Below, one piece after another: positions 21,301-31,833 of a stretch of DNA of 64,000 bases. The translations under genes and the position numbers were made by a program. The notes beneath the pieces were generated by a model that was not told where the DNA came from, made no database searches, and saw only the letters and a list, made by a program, of their open reading frames with translations. Source of the DNA: Fragilariopsis cylindrus CCMP1102 (lineage: Eukaryota; Bacillariophyta; Bacillariophyceae; Bacillariales; Bacillariaceae); assembly GCA_900095095.1 (NCBI GenBank), contig FMBT01000376.1, forward strand, positions 1 through 64,000, given 5' to 3'. Position 1 is the stretch's first letter. Each line of letters opens with the position of its first letter.

Positions 21301-22199
21301 ACAAAATATGTAGCTATAATCCTCTATTTTCGACACAACCATATATAATAATAGACAAAAGCAACAATCCTTTTTTGTTTCTCAATCTCTCTTCATCTTT
21401 GAATGCTGAAAAATATGTATAATATAATATGTTCTCTATTCTATTTGTATTCCAACAAGATTAAATACATCTTACGTAGATAAGACAAACTTGTGCCTTT
21501 CCTCTAACTTGTCTCTTTCATGCTTGCACGCTAATGCGTTTCTAAACACCATGGGTGAACAACAACCAGCTGAACGTCAGAAATTACTACTTACAGTAGT
21601 CTGATGTTACAAGTACTACTCCTATTTTTAGTGCAGTACAAGATACTACAATATAGTATTATGTTCTGCAGCAGTGCGAGGAGGAGAGCGTCTTGTTGTC
21701 CTTATCTAACAACATGTACCGTATGGACAACTATACTATTTGTTGACTCCTCATTTATAGAATCTTATATATAAGACACAAAATATGTACAATCTACGAG
21801 TATAATATAGGAGTATATGTTGGCGCTATATTAATATTCATATCTATCATATTATTATACAGTTGTTTTGACTGTGTTTGTTTTTGCATTAAATCCATCT
21901 TATACTATTCATATTATTACTGTTATCATTATTATTACTATTGAAAAGCGAGGAACGAGAAAACAATCCACTTGCAACTCGACCTTTTTCTTTTACAATT
22001 CTTTATTCTCTATTAAATCATGCATTATATTTCATTATTCATCGATTTCTTCTCACCATTTCGAAGATGGCAAATTTACAAATGCTTCATCTTCAAGATA
22101 ATTTCCTTCGAAATTAAAAATAAATGTCCTTTTCAGATCCGATCCGATCCGATCCGATCCGATCCGATCCGATTCGATTCATACCGTCTTTTATATTTT
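21301..22199. other. intergenic with a GATCC pentamer tract
   Basis: The 3' flank of the light-harvesting gene; AT-rich, no gene recognised. A CCGAT/GATCC tandem tract occupies 22136-22172 and ends in two GATTC units, just beyond the 3' end of the next minus-strand gene. Confidence 0.5.
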
Positions 22200-22775
22200 T
22201 TAATCTTGATACCGTGCTGGGTATGCCCGTTGTATGTTATTGGAATTGCCATATCCATGTTGAGATGTATCGATCGAATCAAATGTACCACTCACAGGTG
22301 TATCACCATAATTACTAACACTTTTATACCCAGCAGAAACTAATGAAACACCCTTTGATAGAATGTCAGACGATGAACTCCTACAAACATCGGATACACA
22401 ATTCACAATTAAGTCCGTCATAGACATTTTATCCGCAGTTCGTGCATTTGGATGTACATTTGGATTGTGCATTTCATATGGTGATGATTGGTACGACGAT
22501 GAAAAATGAGTATTATTCGTATTATGATTGGTAGTATTCGACGACTGTTCTCCAGGAGATTGTTGTTGATATGATGAAACGCTGAAACCGTTTGTTCTTG
22601 ATTTGTTGTTGTTGGGTGTGGGGCCACTACTTTTGTTCAATAAATCAAACGCCTGTTGTCGGATTTTTATCATGTTTTCACTGTCATTATTATCTTGCTG
22701 TTTTTGTTCCTCCTCGTTCGTATCGACACTTGAATCGTCACTCGAAGACGACGACGAACACGAACCATCGTCGCT

Positions 22776-22823
<48 letters not shown>

Positions 22824-23006
22824 GTGAGCGGGTCTTGAAATAACTATTTTAGGTTTTACCGGCATCATAACAGTACGGCGGACATTTTTCTTTGGTTGGC
22901 TCTTCTTCTTCTGTTTCTTCTTTTTCTTTGCGGTTCCTCCTATTTGGGCAAAGGCAGGAGGCTGCTCTTGTTGAGCGGTTTCTAGTGCTTTTTGAAGCGA
23001 GCTCAT
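22200..23006 (-). CDS. hypothetical acidic/low-complexity protein
   Basis: A 268-residue protein from ATG 23006 (the longer frame starts with TTG). The N-terminus MSSLQKALETAQQEQPPAFA is followed by a basic patch (KKKKKQKKK), a long poly-Asp run from ATG/ATC repeats, and a Ser/Asn/Gln middle. The C-terminal 75 residues (MTDLIVNCVSDVCRSSSSD...) are the most ordered part and may form one or two helices. No family is recognised. The basic patch suggests nuclear or RNA-associated function, weakly. Confidence 0.55.
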
Positions 23007-23900
23007 GTTTTTAAAAGAAGTTCTTATGGGCAATTGACAAACGTATCAAATCTATGTAATAATAGATGGATGGGCATGTATTATCGTCTATTATTAACAA
23101 CGGAGTGAAATGATTCTCTAGCACAAGAGCGAGGATGCTTTGTGCCTTTAACTTCTGCTTTGCCACACGAATCAAGATTTAGTTTCGTATCCCAGTGTCA
23201 AGTGCGAAACAAGATGAATGAATAGCATGTACAGGACTTTCTGAAATCTCTACTTTGTCTCGTCCTCTTCCTCGTTTCAGCTTGATATCAGTCCTTGCTC
23301 TAGCTTGTACTTGTACTATTATCCTCTTCACGATTGACGCAGGGTTGATTAGTTAGTTTTTGTGTTAACAAGAGCTTCGTCTATGGTATTACAACAGATC
23401 ATGAGAGAAGAAAACAAAAGCACGCGCGTAATTGCATTTGCGCAATTAGGCGCGCCATTCTTGCGATCGCATCAGTTATAAAGTCTTAAAAATAAAAATA
23501 AAATTCTTTTCGGAGATTATCCGTTTGACGTTAGGGACTAAGAAAAACCTGAGCGAAAAAGAATGAGAACATACACCAACATCATGCAACTGTAAACTTT
23601 CCGCTGCCATATGTCGCTGTCGCTCAATACATTTTATCATAGGCAGTTAGCAAGTGTTGATAAGTAAACCGAAGTTGAAATGTCTTTCACTACATACCTA
23701 TCTTCAAGAAAATGATGTGCTTATCTCTTCCATTCCATTCATAGACACATAATTTTTTCAAACGTTGCTTGACGCTTTTTACACGCATCTTATTGAATAC
23801 TTGGACGAAGTTGTCCATTAACAACAAACCATCAAGGATTCAAAAACAAGATATCAAATATTCATCATTGACAAGCCACCCAGCCTTCAGATCTCCTCTC
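23007..23900. other. intergenic, no gene recognised
   Basis: Mixed spacer. A CpG-rich imperfect inverted repeat (GCGCGTAATTGC ... GCAATTAGGCGCGC) lies at about 23423-23456, next to GCGATCGC. No coding frame of interest. Confidence 0.35.
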
Positions 23901-24074
23901 CTATAATAAAGAGATGCTAAGACATATGTTGACGATGATATCAGCTATCATATTTACGAACGTCCATAAGTTCAGTGCCCAACCACCTTCCAATGCAAAC
24001 GCTACCAACGCTACAACAGAAAATAATAGTAGGAACAATGAGGCCATCTTTCTCGCCTTCCATTCATCCTTCAT
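23901..24074 (-). CDS. possible small two-helix membrane protein
   Basis: A 57-codon frame from ATG 24074: a short charged head (MKDEWKARK), then two hydrophobic segments (SLFLLLFSVVALVAFAL and WTFVNMIADIIVNICLSI). The layout is that of a small membrane protein. It could equally be chance in AT-rich DNA or an exon of a larger gene. No family recognised. Confidence 0.3.
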   Translation of the reverse strand: MKDEWKARKMASLFLLLFSVVALVAFALEGGWALNLWTFVNMIADIIVNICLSISLL

Positions 24075-24249
24075 CTGATTCAAAATTGCACTATGTGTCT
24101 TTTACTTTGAACAAATAATGTTTAATGGTGAAGTGGAGTAGACTTTAATTTCAATTCTTTTTTAACATACTAATTACTCTTGTTACAGTGAATATGGTCG
24201 TGCTTATACTATTCATCGATTCTCTATTTATTCCGTGCCCGTAATTCCT

Positions 24250-24858
24250 TCAAACACAACGTCCAAACTTGAAGAAATTATCATTAAACCGTAAGGTATC
24301 TTTAGACTTCTCCAAAATATCGAGGGTTTTCATACCAGAAATGATGTTTCGATATCCTTTTGAGTCAGCACGTTGATAGCCAGCTACCTCAACGAGCTCC
24401 TTAACTGAATACCAATTTCCATTTTTGAGTTTGTTAAAAACTGCTTCGATTTTTTGAGGGGGAGCTTTAACCATCTTGGAAAGCATTCCTTTTAGGTGCT
24501 CATGAAGTTCATCATTGTTCGTGGGTTCCGGTGCCACGACAATCTGCCCACTGTCCACCAAAAACTTACGACCGTTTGTAGTGAGTTGGTACGTTATCTT
24601 TTTATCCTTGCTAGTCTTGTCAATGTAACCCCGTCCCTTAATTAGCTCCTTGACGGCATTTCGATATCCTTTGCTATCATGACGGGCATACCCAGTCGCC
24701 TGTAACAAAATTACCTCCATTACTTCCGTTACACCAATTTGATCCATTTCCGCCATTTTGGCGAGGATGATATCCATAGGATTGCCCTTCTTTACCTTTG
24801 AGATCTGCTTCTTCTTGGTTTGAGTTGATTTTGCCTTGATGGCGCTTTCCTTCGTCAT
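24250..24858 (-). CDS. protein with duplicated winged-helix-like module
   Basis: A protein of about 202 residues from ATG 24858. In-frame ATGs further upstream (24960 and about 24927) add a hydrophobic stretch and cannot be excluded. After a basic N-terminus it carries two copies of a module of about 100 residues. Each has a Gly-Tyr-x-Arg-x-Asp-Ser-Lys-Gly-Tyr-Arg-Asn signature: 56-67 and 160-171. The first is followed by a beta-hairpin-like stretch (ITYQLTTNGRKFL). The helix-helix-strand pattern resembles winged-helix DNA/RNA-binding domains. I do not recognise a named family. Confidence 0.6.
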   Translation of the reverse strand: MTKESAIKAKSTQTKKKQISKVKKGNPMDIILAKMAEMDQIGVTEVMEVILLQATGYARHDSKGYRNAVKELIKGRGYIDKTSKDKKITYQLTTNGRKFLVDSGQIVVAPEPTNNDELHEHLKGMLSKMVKAPPQKIEAVFNKLKNGNWYSVKELVEVAGYQRADSKGYRNIISGMKTLDILEKSKDTLRFNDNFFKFGRCV

Positions 24859-25807
24859 GATTTGCTGTTGAGTATCAAAGGCGAGTGAACGAGCGAAAAA
24901 GAACATTTGTCTGATTAGTAACGCCATATATATTATTGTATTGAGATTAGAATTGTACATCAAATCCACTCCAAGGAATAGTTGTTTACTAACCTGAATG
25001 TAATAAGAACTGTTACTTTTACTGCGGTGGCGTTCTTTAGATAGGATTATTTTTCCTTTAGTCGATTTTTTTTATGAATAGAACAAGAAGAAGAGAAAAA
25101 TGCTTACCGCAAGAAGAAGAAAAAATAGCATCGATTGCGAATTCGTCTTGAGATCTACGTACATTATAAAGCAGTGGATTGGTTACAATACATTCCAATA
25201 CATATGCGGCTGCATATTGTCGCTTTCCACGATCGTGGAGATGGTTCTAATTTTGTATAGAAAAATGATTCCCAGGAAATTATATGTTTGGGCTTCATCG
25301 TGGAACACTCCAATTCCGAAATCGATTTCGATTTTTTGTTCTTCGTACCTACTAGTTATTCGCAATATCCCATTCTAGCATAGGAGGAGTATATTCATAG
25401 TATAGTATACTATCAGCTTCTCACTTAAGATACGGCACTTATCGTGAGAGAAATGGAAGATGTTGTAGCTAAAGTTGTACGGAAACGACTATCATGTCAT
25501 ACACAAGTTCCTACTAATGGTGCAGCTATTTCGGAAAGATACTGTACAACGGACTCTGTAAGCCAAGAATTTTTTTTCGGCAGCCGCCACGGCAATTTTT
25601 TATTTTTATTTTTAATCTTTGTAGATCAGATAAAGTTGAATCAATCTATAGGTGCGTTAAACGATTTTTTTGGATGTATATGATACATAATAAGAGATAT
25701 GGTACAATTCCAAGCATCCCTAAGCGACGGACTGGACATTACCCAACCTCATTATTGTGTATATAGTTTGTTTAAGTCGTAGTCGTACTCAGTGGTATTA
25801 GATTCAT
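24859..25807. other. intergenic, no gene recognised
   Basis: Only short frames with GTG/TTG starts are present. No repeats or RNA genes recognised. Confidence 0.4.
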
Positions 25808-27481
25808 TCAACTCGTGGCTTTCTGCTTCTTCGCTGCATCTACCAAGTTCATTTTGTTCATTTTCTTAATATGCAAAGACATTTTCTTAAAGGTTACATC
25901 AGCAACCTCCCGACAGGGAAAACCCGGAGCGCAACGACTCTTTCTGTTTTCCTGAATGATCAATTCCAAATTTTCCCTTAGGTACATACTAGTCTCCCAT
26001 GCCATGAGACGATTGATCGAGAAATCGTCCTGTAATATCCGCCAAATCTTTTCTGTTTCATTTATCACCAGAGGGTGGTCCATCTTACCCTCCCATGGAA
26101 GATCTCGATAGTCTTCGCGTTTTGGATCCATATGATCCATCGAATCGGAGGTAATACTTCGTGATTTAAGGATGAAGGGCAAACCAGAAAAATCTCGTCG
26201 AAAACATCGAGCCAAGGTAATATTTTTCTTATCATCGCAAACGTCAAAATTCTCAGTCGCTAAAGCGTGATTACTATACGCAACTTGCGGAAAGACGAGA
26301 GATTTTTGTCTTGACTCGTTTTTGCTTTTGGATGTTGTCATTGACCTAGTCGTCGTCAAACCTACTCGTGTAAATCCAGCCGATGCGCAGTACTGCGGAG
26401 CGTGACGAATACCGGTAATGCCACTTGTCAGTCCGATGTCTTGGTATTCGCTATCGGTCAGTCTAAAGATATCACGATTGTGCCATTCAATATGATCCGT
26501 TCCACACAATAGCCACCACGTAGAGTTCAGGGAAGGTTGTTCGTTGCGGTTAGTCGTTGCTATCATTTCTTGCTGTTGTTGGGTATGAGAAATAGCTAGA
26601 TCTTGAATCCATTCGATTCCGTGATTGTTCAATCCATCATCGGCATCCAACATGGTTTCGATGAGCAAAAGTGGTTTATTATCCTCGCTTTTGTTTATAT
26701 TGTTTTTGATACTACTATCATATGTCTTCCCCTCTATACTATACTCCAAAGTTTGGATCAATCGTGTTGCATTTCCCGTTAGCAATTTCACTTTACCATT
26801 TCTCACACCCTGTGCAACTTCTTGATAGGATACTCCGTACGAGGTAACACCAGGCACACCAACACCATCTGCTGCCCATGATGGTTCGTCAGTCAGTATC
26901 AGATAAGCATTCCCTTCTGGAAATTTGTCGTATGATAACAACTCGCGTAAATCGGCGATAACTTCTTGATCAATTCCTGGATCAGCCAATACAAACCAAG
27001 AATAATCATCTGGTAAAGCTGATTGATATTGTATTGTTGGCCAACAAAACGTTTCGAAGAGAAGATACCGCGCCCTTGCCAAAATAGGTTGATTGGGTTG
27101 ACCGACCATAAATCGTGTCGTCAAGCTATGAACGATACGGTAGGGAGAAAGTGTGGATTTTTTTCTACGAGCATCGTGTCCTGTATTCTTCGTTTTTGTT
27201 GCTATCGTCATCGTCGTCGATGATAATTTATCACAGCCATGATTCGATAAGACAACCGAATGTATATCTTTTTTGTCAGTGTTTGTTGAAACACTAGGTA
27301 GATGCTGGTATGTGAGGAAAGAAATACCAATCCATATGGTACTCAAAAATACGACCACGACCGCAACATTACGGCGGTTGTTGACTTTACGGATTGAAGA
27401 AGACGACGACGAGTATTTGAAAGCATTGCCCGGAGATATTGTTGGATTATTATGACCCGTTCTTCGTTGGGCCAAATTCAT
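25808..27481 (-). CDS. putative rhamnosyltransferase-like type II membrane protein (copy 1)
   Basis: A 557-residue protein: short cytosolic tail, one transmembrane anchor (about 38-58), then a lumenal domain, as for Golgi glycosyltransferases. TRFMVGQPN (about 122-130), RARYLLFETFCWPTIQYQ and the acidic DADDG motif (279-283, in MLDADDGLNNHGIEW) match the pattern of the putative rhamnosyl transferase family, where the DxDD-like motif would bind metal and sugar nucleotide. GTDHIEWHNRDIF and a late Cys-rich RCAPGFPC are shared with the paralogue at 36293-38254 on the same strand. Donor and acceptor sugars are unknown. Confidence 0.72.
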   Translation of the reverse strand: MNLAQRRTGHNNPTISPGNAFKYSSSSSSIRKVNNRRNVAVVVVFLSTIWIGISFLTYQHLPSVSTNTDKKDIHSVVLSNHGCDKLSSTTMTIATKTKNTGHDARRKKSTLSPYRIVHSLTTRFMVGQPNQPILARARYLLFETFCWPTIQYQSALPDDYSWFVLADPGIDQEVIADLRELLSYDKFPEGNAYLILTDEPSWAADGVGVPGVTSYGVSYQEVAQGVRNGKVKLLTGNATRLIQTLEYSIEGKTYDSSIKNNINKSEDNKPLLLIETMLDADDGLNNHGIEWIQDLAISHTQQQQEMIATTNRNEQPSLNSTWWLLCGTDHIEWHNRDIFRLTDSEYQDIGLTSGITGIRHAPQYCASAGFTRVGLTTTRSMTTSKSKNESRQKSLVFPQVAYSNHALATENFDVCDDKKNITLARCFRRDFSGLPFILKSRSITSDSMDHMDPKREDYRDLPWEGKMDHPLVINETEKIWRILQDDFSINRLMAWETSMYLRENLELIIQENRKSRCAPGFPCREVADVTFKKMSLHIKKMNKMNLVDAAKKQKATS

Positions 27482-29037
27482 AGTGAGCTTGATATACTGT
27501 GAGAGTTCAGAAGCCCTGCATGTTAATTGTGGAATACAAGGATGACATCGTCGTACTGTACGGTACAGTATGAAAAGAATGAGTTGATACTTCTAATAAT
27601 AATACTAATAATATATCGTCCGTTAAATTTTTTGATATGATAATAGGATGCACCATACAGTACAAGTATTATCATGTAAAATACAGCGAGTTTTATGAAC
27701 TAAATCATGACTTAAATTCTTGGGACTCAAAAACTAAACTCACTGTAAAAACAACTTCATAATTCATGCAATTTTCAAGGAGCAGATCAACTCAAGTGGA
27801 ACAAGAGTGGACAATATTTTCAGAATGAATCATCAGCATAGAACATACAAGTAAATGAGTGATTTTCTTTTTCTTTTTTTGTATGTTGTATGTGGTCCAA
27901 AATGGCATACTGTAGTTAAATTAGTAATATCTAGGTGAAAAAGCACCTCCTCTTTGATTTATTAGACACTACAACACTCATTTCCTATATATTTCCTGTG
28001 TGCGCACGCATTTACTAGTAATTTTCGCCTAAACGGCTGACGTACGGACAACCTTCTCCGGATACCTTCACATTATTGTAATGGTTAGAAGTAATAGCGT
28101 ATGATTTTCGATGCATTCTACTGTAATTCATTTTTTTTGTAAGCCCAAACTTCAAACTCTTGCGCAACATAATTAAATTTTCCAACAGCGCGATGAAGCG
28201 ATGAAAACGCGTCAAAATATCACACTTTGTTAATGAAATGAATGCACAGACAGGTACTAACTTAATGTCGAAACCCTGTATTGAAATTATTTCCCCTATG
28301 ACAATACAGAGCAACAGAATTTAATAGCCTTTTTATCACAATGTGATTAAAAGGCTATTAATTATGATTAGTTGATGCAATAATCAATCAACAAAAATTA
28401 ATATCAAAGGGACATTATTGAACGATGACTTGAAGCGCGACGCGTGGATCGTGACGCACCCCGTATTGAAATCAGTTAACCTTTCACTCCTTTAGCGCTA
28501 CCTCTACATTGATTGACCAATCCCGACATTACACACGATCCGCGCGCGATGAGTTGGTCTCCCAAGCAATAATCTTGACAAATCTACAGTAACGTTAATT
28601 GATTTTCATCGCGATATTCGACGCCATAAATAAAAGTGACAAAGGTGCCATAAATGATAGTGACAAAAGTTCAACGTGAGGAAGAGAACATGTCATTGAT
28701 ACTTAGTCTTGAAAAAGAACAATGTTTGATAGTTGTCGCAATAGTGCATGCAAAGAGAAGGAATGTAGTCCCGATAATGTGAATGGAATCTTAAATCTCC
28801 CCACGACGTGGTTGTCATGACATTCATTTTCTATTCTTACGGCAGTACGTCGTACCGTACAACTACGTTATCTAGCAGTTCTTCTCTCACAATTATTGAT
28901 CGATTTATTCTTGATCATTTCAAACCTTACAATTGACACAGCCAAGACTCACTCACAAAACAAGTAGGACTACTACAAAACACACTATACAAAACACAAC
29001 GAACATCATCGTTACCGACGAATCTTCCTATCATACC
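27482..29037. other. intergenic region with a near-perfect palindrome
   Basis: No convincing gene; a 99-codon minus-strand frame at 28015-28314 starts with TTG and is not supported. A 41-bp palindrome sits at 28321-28361. A segment at 28480-28530 contains TTTAGCGCTA, CTCTACA and CCAATC, words also found in the triplicated module at 50671-50943. Confidence 0.4.
28321..28361. repeat. 41-bp near-perfect palindrome
   Basis: The 20 bases from 28321 (TTAATAGCCTTTTTATCACA) pair with 28342-28361 around a single central A, with one mismatch. It would form a 20-bp hairpin. Possibly a fold-back remnant or a cruciform site. Confidence 0.85.
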
Positions 29038-29832
29038 ATGGATGCTCTCATGCCATTCTCCACTGTTGTAAGGAGCTCCTCCATGCCAATAGCAGATACT
29101 GTTTCTTCTTCTCTCCAAAATCAGAGTAGAAATTTCTTCTACACTGAAAATAAAAGTAATATAACGCAACTACCGTCATCTTTGGTGGAACCTTCGTTCT
29201 ACACTGTAGTAATCGGCAAGGGCAAAATACCTAGAATAGCACCCGGTAATACCAACTTGAGACTCCTTGTAAAGAACAAAGTACAAGAATATGCCAATGC
29301 TAATAAATCCAAGATTGGAAAATCATGTATTGTCACTGATATTTACTATAACATACAGGAGTCGTGTGAACAAGAAGGAGGGCCCGCTTTTCTCCGGTAC
29401 GATGGACATTCCTACTCTGTAGTGGGTGAGCCTGTTGCTCGAGAAAGGATAACTTCTGCATTCCGAGATTGTCTCTCTGACTGCTACAAATCGAGTTCCA
29501 AGAACAAGGTGGCGAAACGAAGAATTGCAAATAAAAAAAGGACGGAAACAGATCGAAAGATGCAGCAGAAGGAACAACCACCACAGCAACAAGTCAATCC
29601 ACTCTCTCGAATAGTAGTTGCGAACGAGGAAAAGAGTGGTAAAGAGCAAAAAAAGCTACACAAACAAGAGCAAGTGAACAAAACCTTTACTAGGAATAAT
29701 GACAAAACTCGAGTTTGTGGTGCACTTAAGTCTGATGATTTTGCACCAGTGGATAGGTCAGTCTTCGACACTCCTTTATCTTCATCTAACTTCAACAGTT
29801 GTGGCTCGTTGACTTCCTCGTGGTACGAATAG
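29038..29832 (+). CDS. DUF6824-domain protein (diatom-type)
   Basis: A 264-residue protein from ATG 29038; upstream in-frame sequence starts only with TTG. Residues about 52-150 have the layout of the DUF6824 domain common in diatom genomes: a G-K-G-K-x-P-x-x-x-PGN turn (60-71), a hydrophobic Y-rich helix, then GGPAFLRYDGHSYSVVGEP and ARERITSAFRDCL. The C-terminal third is basic, with Gln and Lys repeats and two RIANKK/KKRTE-like nuclear-import patches. The family's molecular function is not established; a nuclear or DNA-associated role is inference only. Confidence 0.72.
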   Translation: MDALMPFSTVVRSSSMPIADTVSSSLQNQSRNFFYTENKSNITQLPSSLVEPSFYTVVIGKGKIPRIAPGNTNLRLLVKNKVQEYANANKSKIGKSCIVTDIYYNIQESCEQEGGPAFLRYDGHSYSVVGEPVARERITSAFRDCLSDCYKSSSKNKVAKRRIANKKRTETDRKMQQKEQPPQQQVNPLSRIVVANEEKSGKEQKKLHKQEQVNKTFTRNNDKTRVCGALKSDDFAPVDRSVFDTPLSSSNFNSCGSLTSSWYE

Positions 29833-30205
29833 GATAAGTTATTAACGAACAATTGGGATAGTATTAATCATAAATAAATATAAATATATATATCTATTTA
29901 TATTTATATTTATATAGTCAAGAGATAAAACTAAAATGGATTCCTATTGTACACGCCACGAATAACTCACTCGCTTCCATAATACACACAGTCTGAGCCC
30001 GCCATTAAATCTGTGCGTCCGCCTTCTTCTCTCTCTTTCTCAATTCACACTACCGTACAGTAGTCACGTTCACATTCAAACACAAACCACGACCATAGCA
30101 ACAGCAATAGCAACAGGAACAGCAATAGCAAATTAGATAAGGCGAGCACCCCGTAGTATCACTCACCTACTACTGTAGTAATACCAATAATAGATAAATA
30201 ATAAT
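29833..30205. other. intergenic, TA-rich
   Basis: An ATATAAATA-rich run at 29873-29917 and AGCAATAGCAACA repeats at 30098-30130. No gene recognised. Confidence 0.4.
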
Positions 30206-30505
30206 ATGACAGCAATCCTCCCCGCTCAACAGAATAGAAATAATCTTGTTCGTATCGTAGACGGCGGTAGTAATACAACTCGCCACAATAATAGAGACGA
30301 AAACAACAACAACAGTAGTAATAGCAGAATTCGTTTTAGACAACAACAGTCTTCACGATCAGCATCTTCTCATCCTAAATTATTTGTAGTAGGACCACCA
30401 ACAGTTAGTATTGCAAAATTAGTGGATGTAGTATTAACAGCAATAATGCAACAACAACACCATCCATGCCTGGTATTAAACGTGGACGAATTGATGAGAT
30501 TCTAA
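30206..30505 (+). CDS. short Asn/Gln-rich frame, possible first part of a small gene
   Basis: A 99-codon frame starting with ATG, rich in Asn, Ser and Arg, ending LVLNVDELMRF. It overlaps the next frame (30466-30831), which reads on in another frame and is also coding-like. A splice joining the two was sought, but no donor/acceptor pair kept the frame. It may be a 5' leader or one exon. Confidence 0.3.
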   Translation: MTAILPAQQNRNNLVRIVDGGSNTTRHNNRDENNNNSSNSRIRFRQQQSSRSASSHPKLFVVGPPTVSIAKLVDVVLTAIMQQQHHPCLVLNVDELMRF

Positions 30506-30831
30506 AAAAACGTGGACTTGCTGATGAGATTGCCATTGAACAACAACGACAACAGGCAGTAGCAACATCAGTAGCAGGAATAATAATAGAAGATCAACAA
30601 CAACAATCTGCCGTCGTCCACAACAATAATTGTAGTAATTGGAATTTTAGACCATCCGCATTACAGTATAATGTTTATGGTAAGGGTACTATGAGTGTCA
30701 CAGAAATTGTGGACGTGCAGGAGTATAAGTTAGCTATGATCGCTCCTTTTGTGACAAGATCTCCTATCGAATTGTCGCCCCTCCTAGTACACGGCTTCTC
30801 ACTAAATTATGCCGCAGGGAGGTATTACTGA
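30466..30831 (+). CDS. small hypothetical protein
   Basis: A 121-residue frame from ATG 30466: a charged helix at the N-terminus (MPGIKRGRIDEILKKRGLAD), a Gln-rich linker, and a more ordered C-terminal half (VYGKGTMSVTEIVDVQEYKL). No family is recognised. Confidence 0.35.
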   Translation: MPGIKRGRIDEILKKRGLADEIAIEQQRQQAVATSVAGIIIEDQQQQSAVVHNNNCSNWNFRPSALQYNVYGKGTMSVTEIVDVQEYKLAMIAPFVTRSPIELSPLLVHGFSLNYAAGRYY

Positions 30832-31053
30832 CACTGTAGTTCTGGTTCTGGTTCTCAAATAGAATAGAATAGATTATATTATATGAAAACAAACATCAGC
30901 AACACCATATGCATATAATAATCTACGATTTATCTACGGTGGCTTATTCGATATACGATATTATGGTAATTGTATTCTCATTTATTTTAGCTCTTTTCGC
31001 AAGTACTTAAATATATCATGTTTAAACGGATATCATTATTCATTTTTTTTAAT

Positions 31054-31801
31054 CTATTCATTAAATTGTATTTCTTCTTCATCCTCCTCCTCCTCTTTTT
31101 CTTCAAGTTGTAACAACAATTGTTGTTTCTTTGATAGTTTCTTTTCTTTCAATCTGGACTTATTTTTCAATTTCGTCTTTTTCTTCTTCTTACTTGCTTG
31201 GACTTGTTTCATTGATTGTTTCGAATTGGAACCATTCCAAAACAAATCTAATTTCTCTTTCAGACGCTTCCTTGCAATTTTTCGATTCTGTTGCAACGAA
31301 CGTGTATCTTGACAATCAACTCGTACACCTGTTGGTGTATGAAGTAATGCCACACAATTACTTGTTTTATTCACCTTTTGACCACCCGCACCAGATCCAC
31401 GTACGAATGATTCCTCTATATCATTGTCATTCAATTGAATATTATTTTGTCTACTAGCTGCTTGTTGTTGTTGCGATACTTTTTGCTTCTTTTTTGATTT
31501 CAAGGACTGTTGCATTTTTTCTTTCACAGTATACTTTTTCCCTTCCAATCGATCCATTGTGGACGATATTTTTTGTAAAAGTATTTCACGGAGTATGTTC
31601 TGTTCTTCGTTATTGTTGTCTTTGTCATCAATTTCAGTATAGTCATCGTCATTATCAAAGTCAGTCCAGTAGGGAGAAGCAACCCATTCTGATAATTCGT
31701 CAAGAAGTGATACCAATCTTCCATTACTATCAGTTTGAGTAGAAGACGGAGGATAGTCTACCATTTGTAGATCATCATCGTTTTGTTCGGTCGTAGTTTC
31801 T

Positions 31802-31833
<32 letters not shown>

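Noticed and set aside
22741-22826. CRISPR-like or satellite array of CAT/ATC units
   Set aside because: It is a simple trinucleotide run encoding poly-Asp in the minus-strand gene.
28015-28314. 99-codon minus-strand frame
   Set aside because: TTG start, no recognisable content, AT-rich spacer.
30206-30831. A spliced gene joining the two overlapping frames
   Set aside because: No donor/acceptor pair of plausible length kept the frame when tested by hand.
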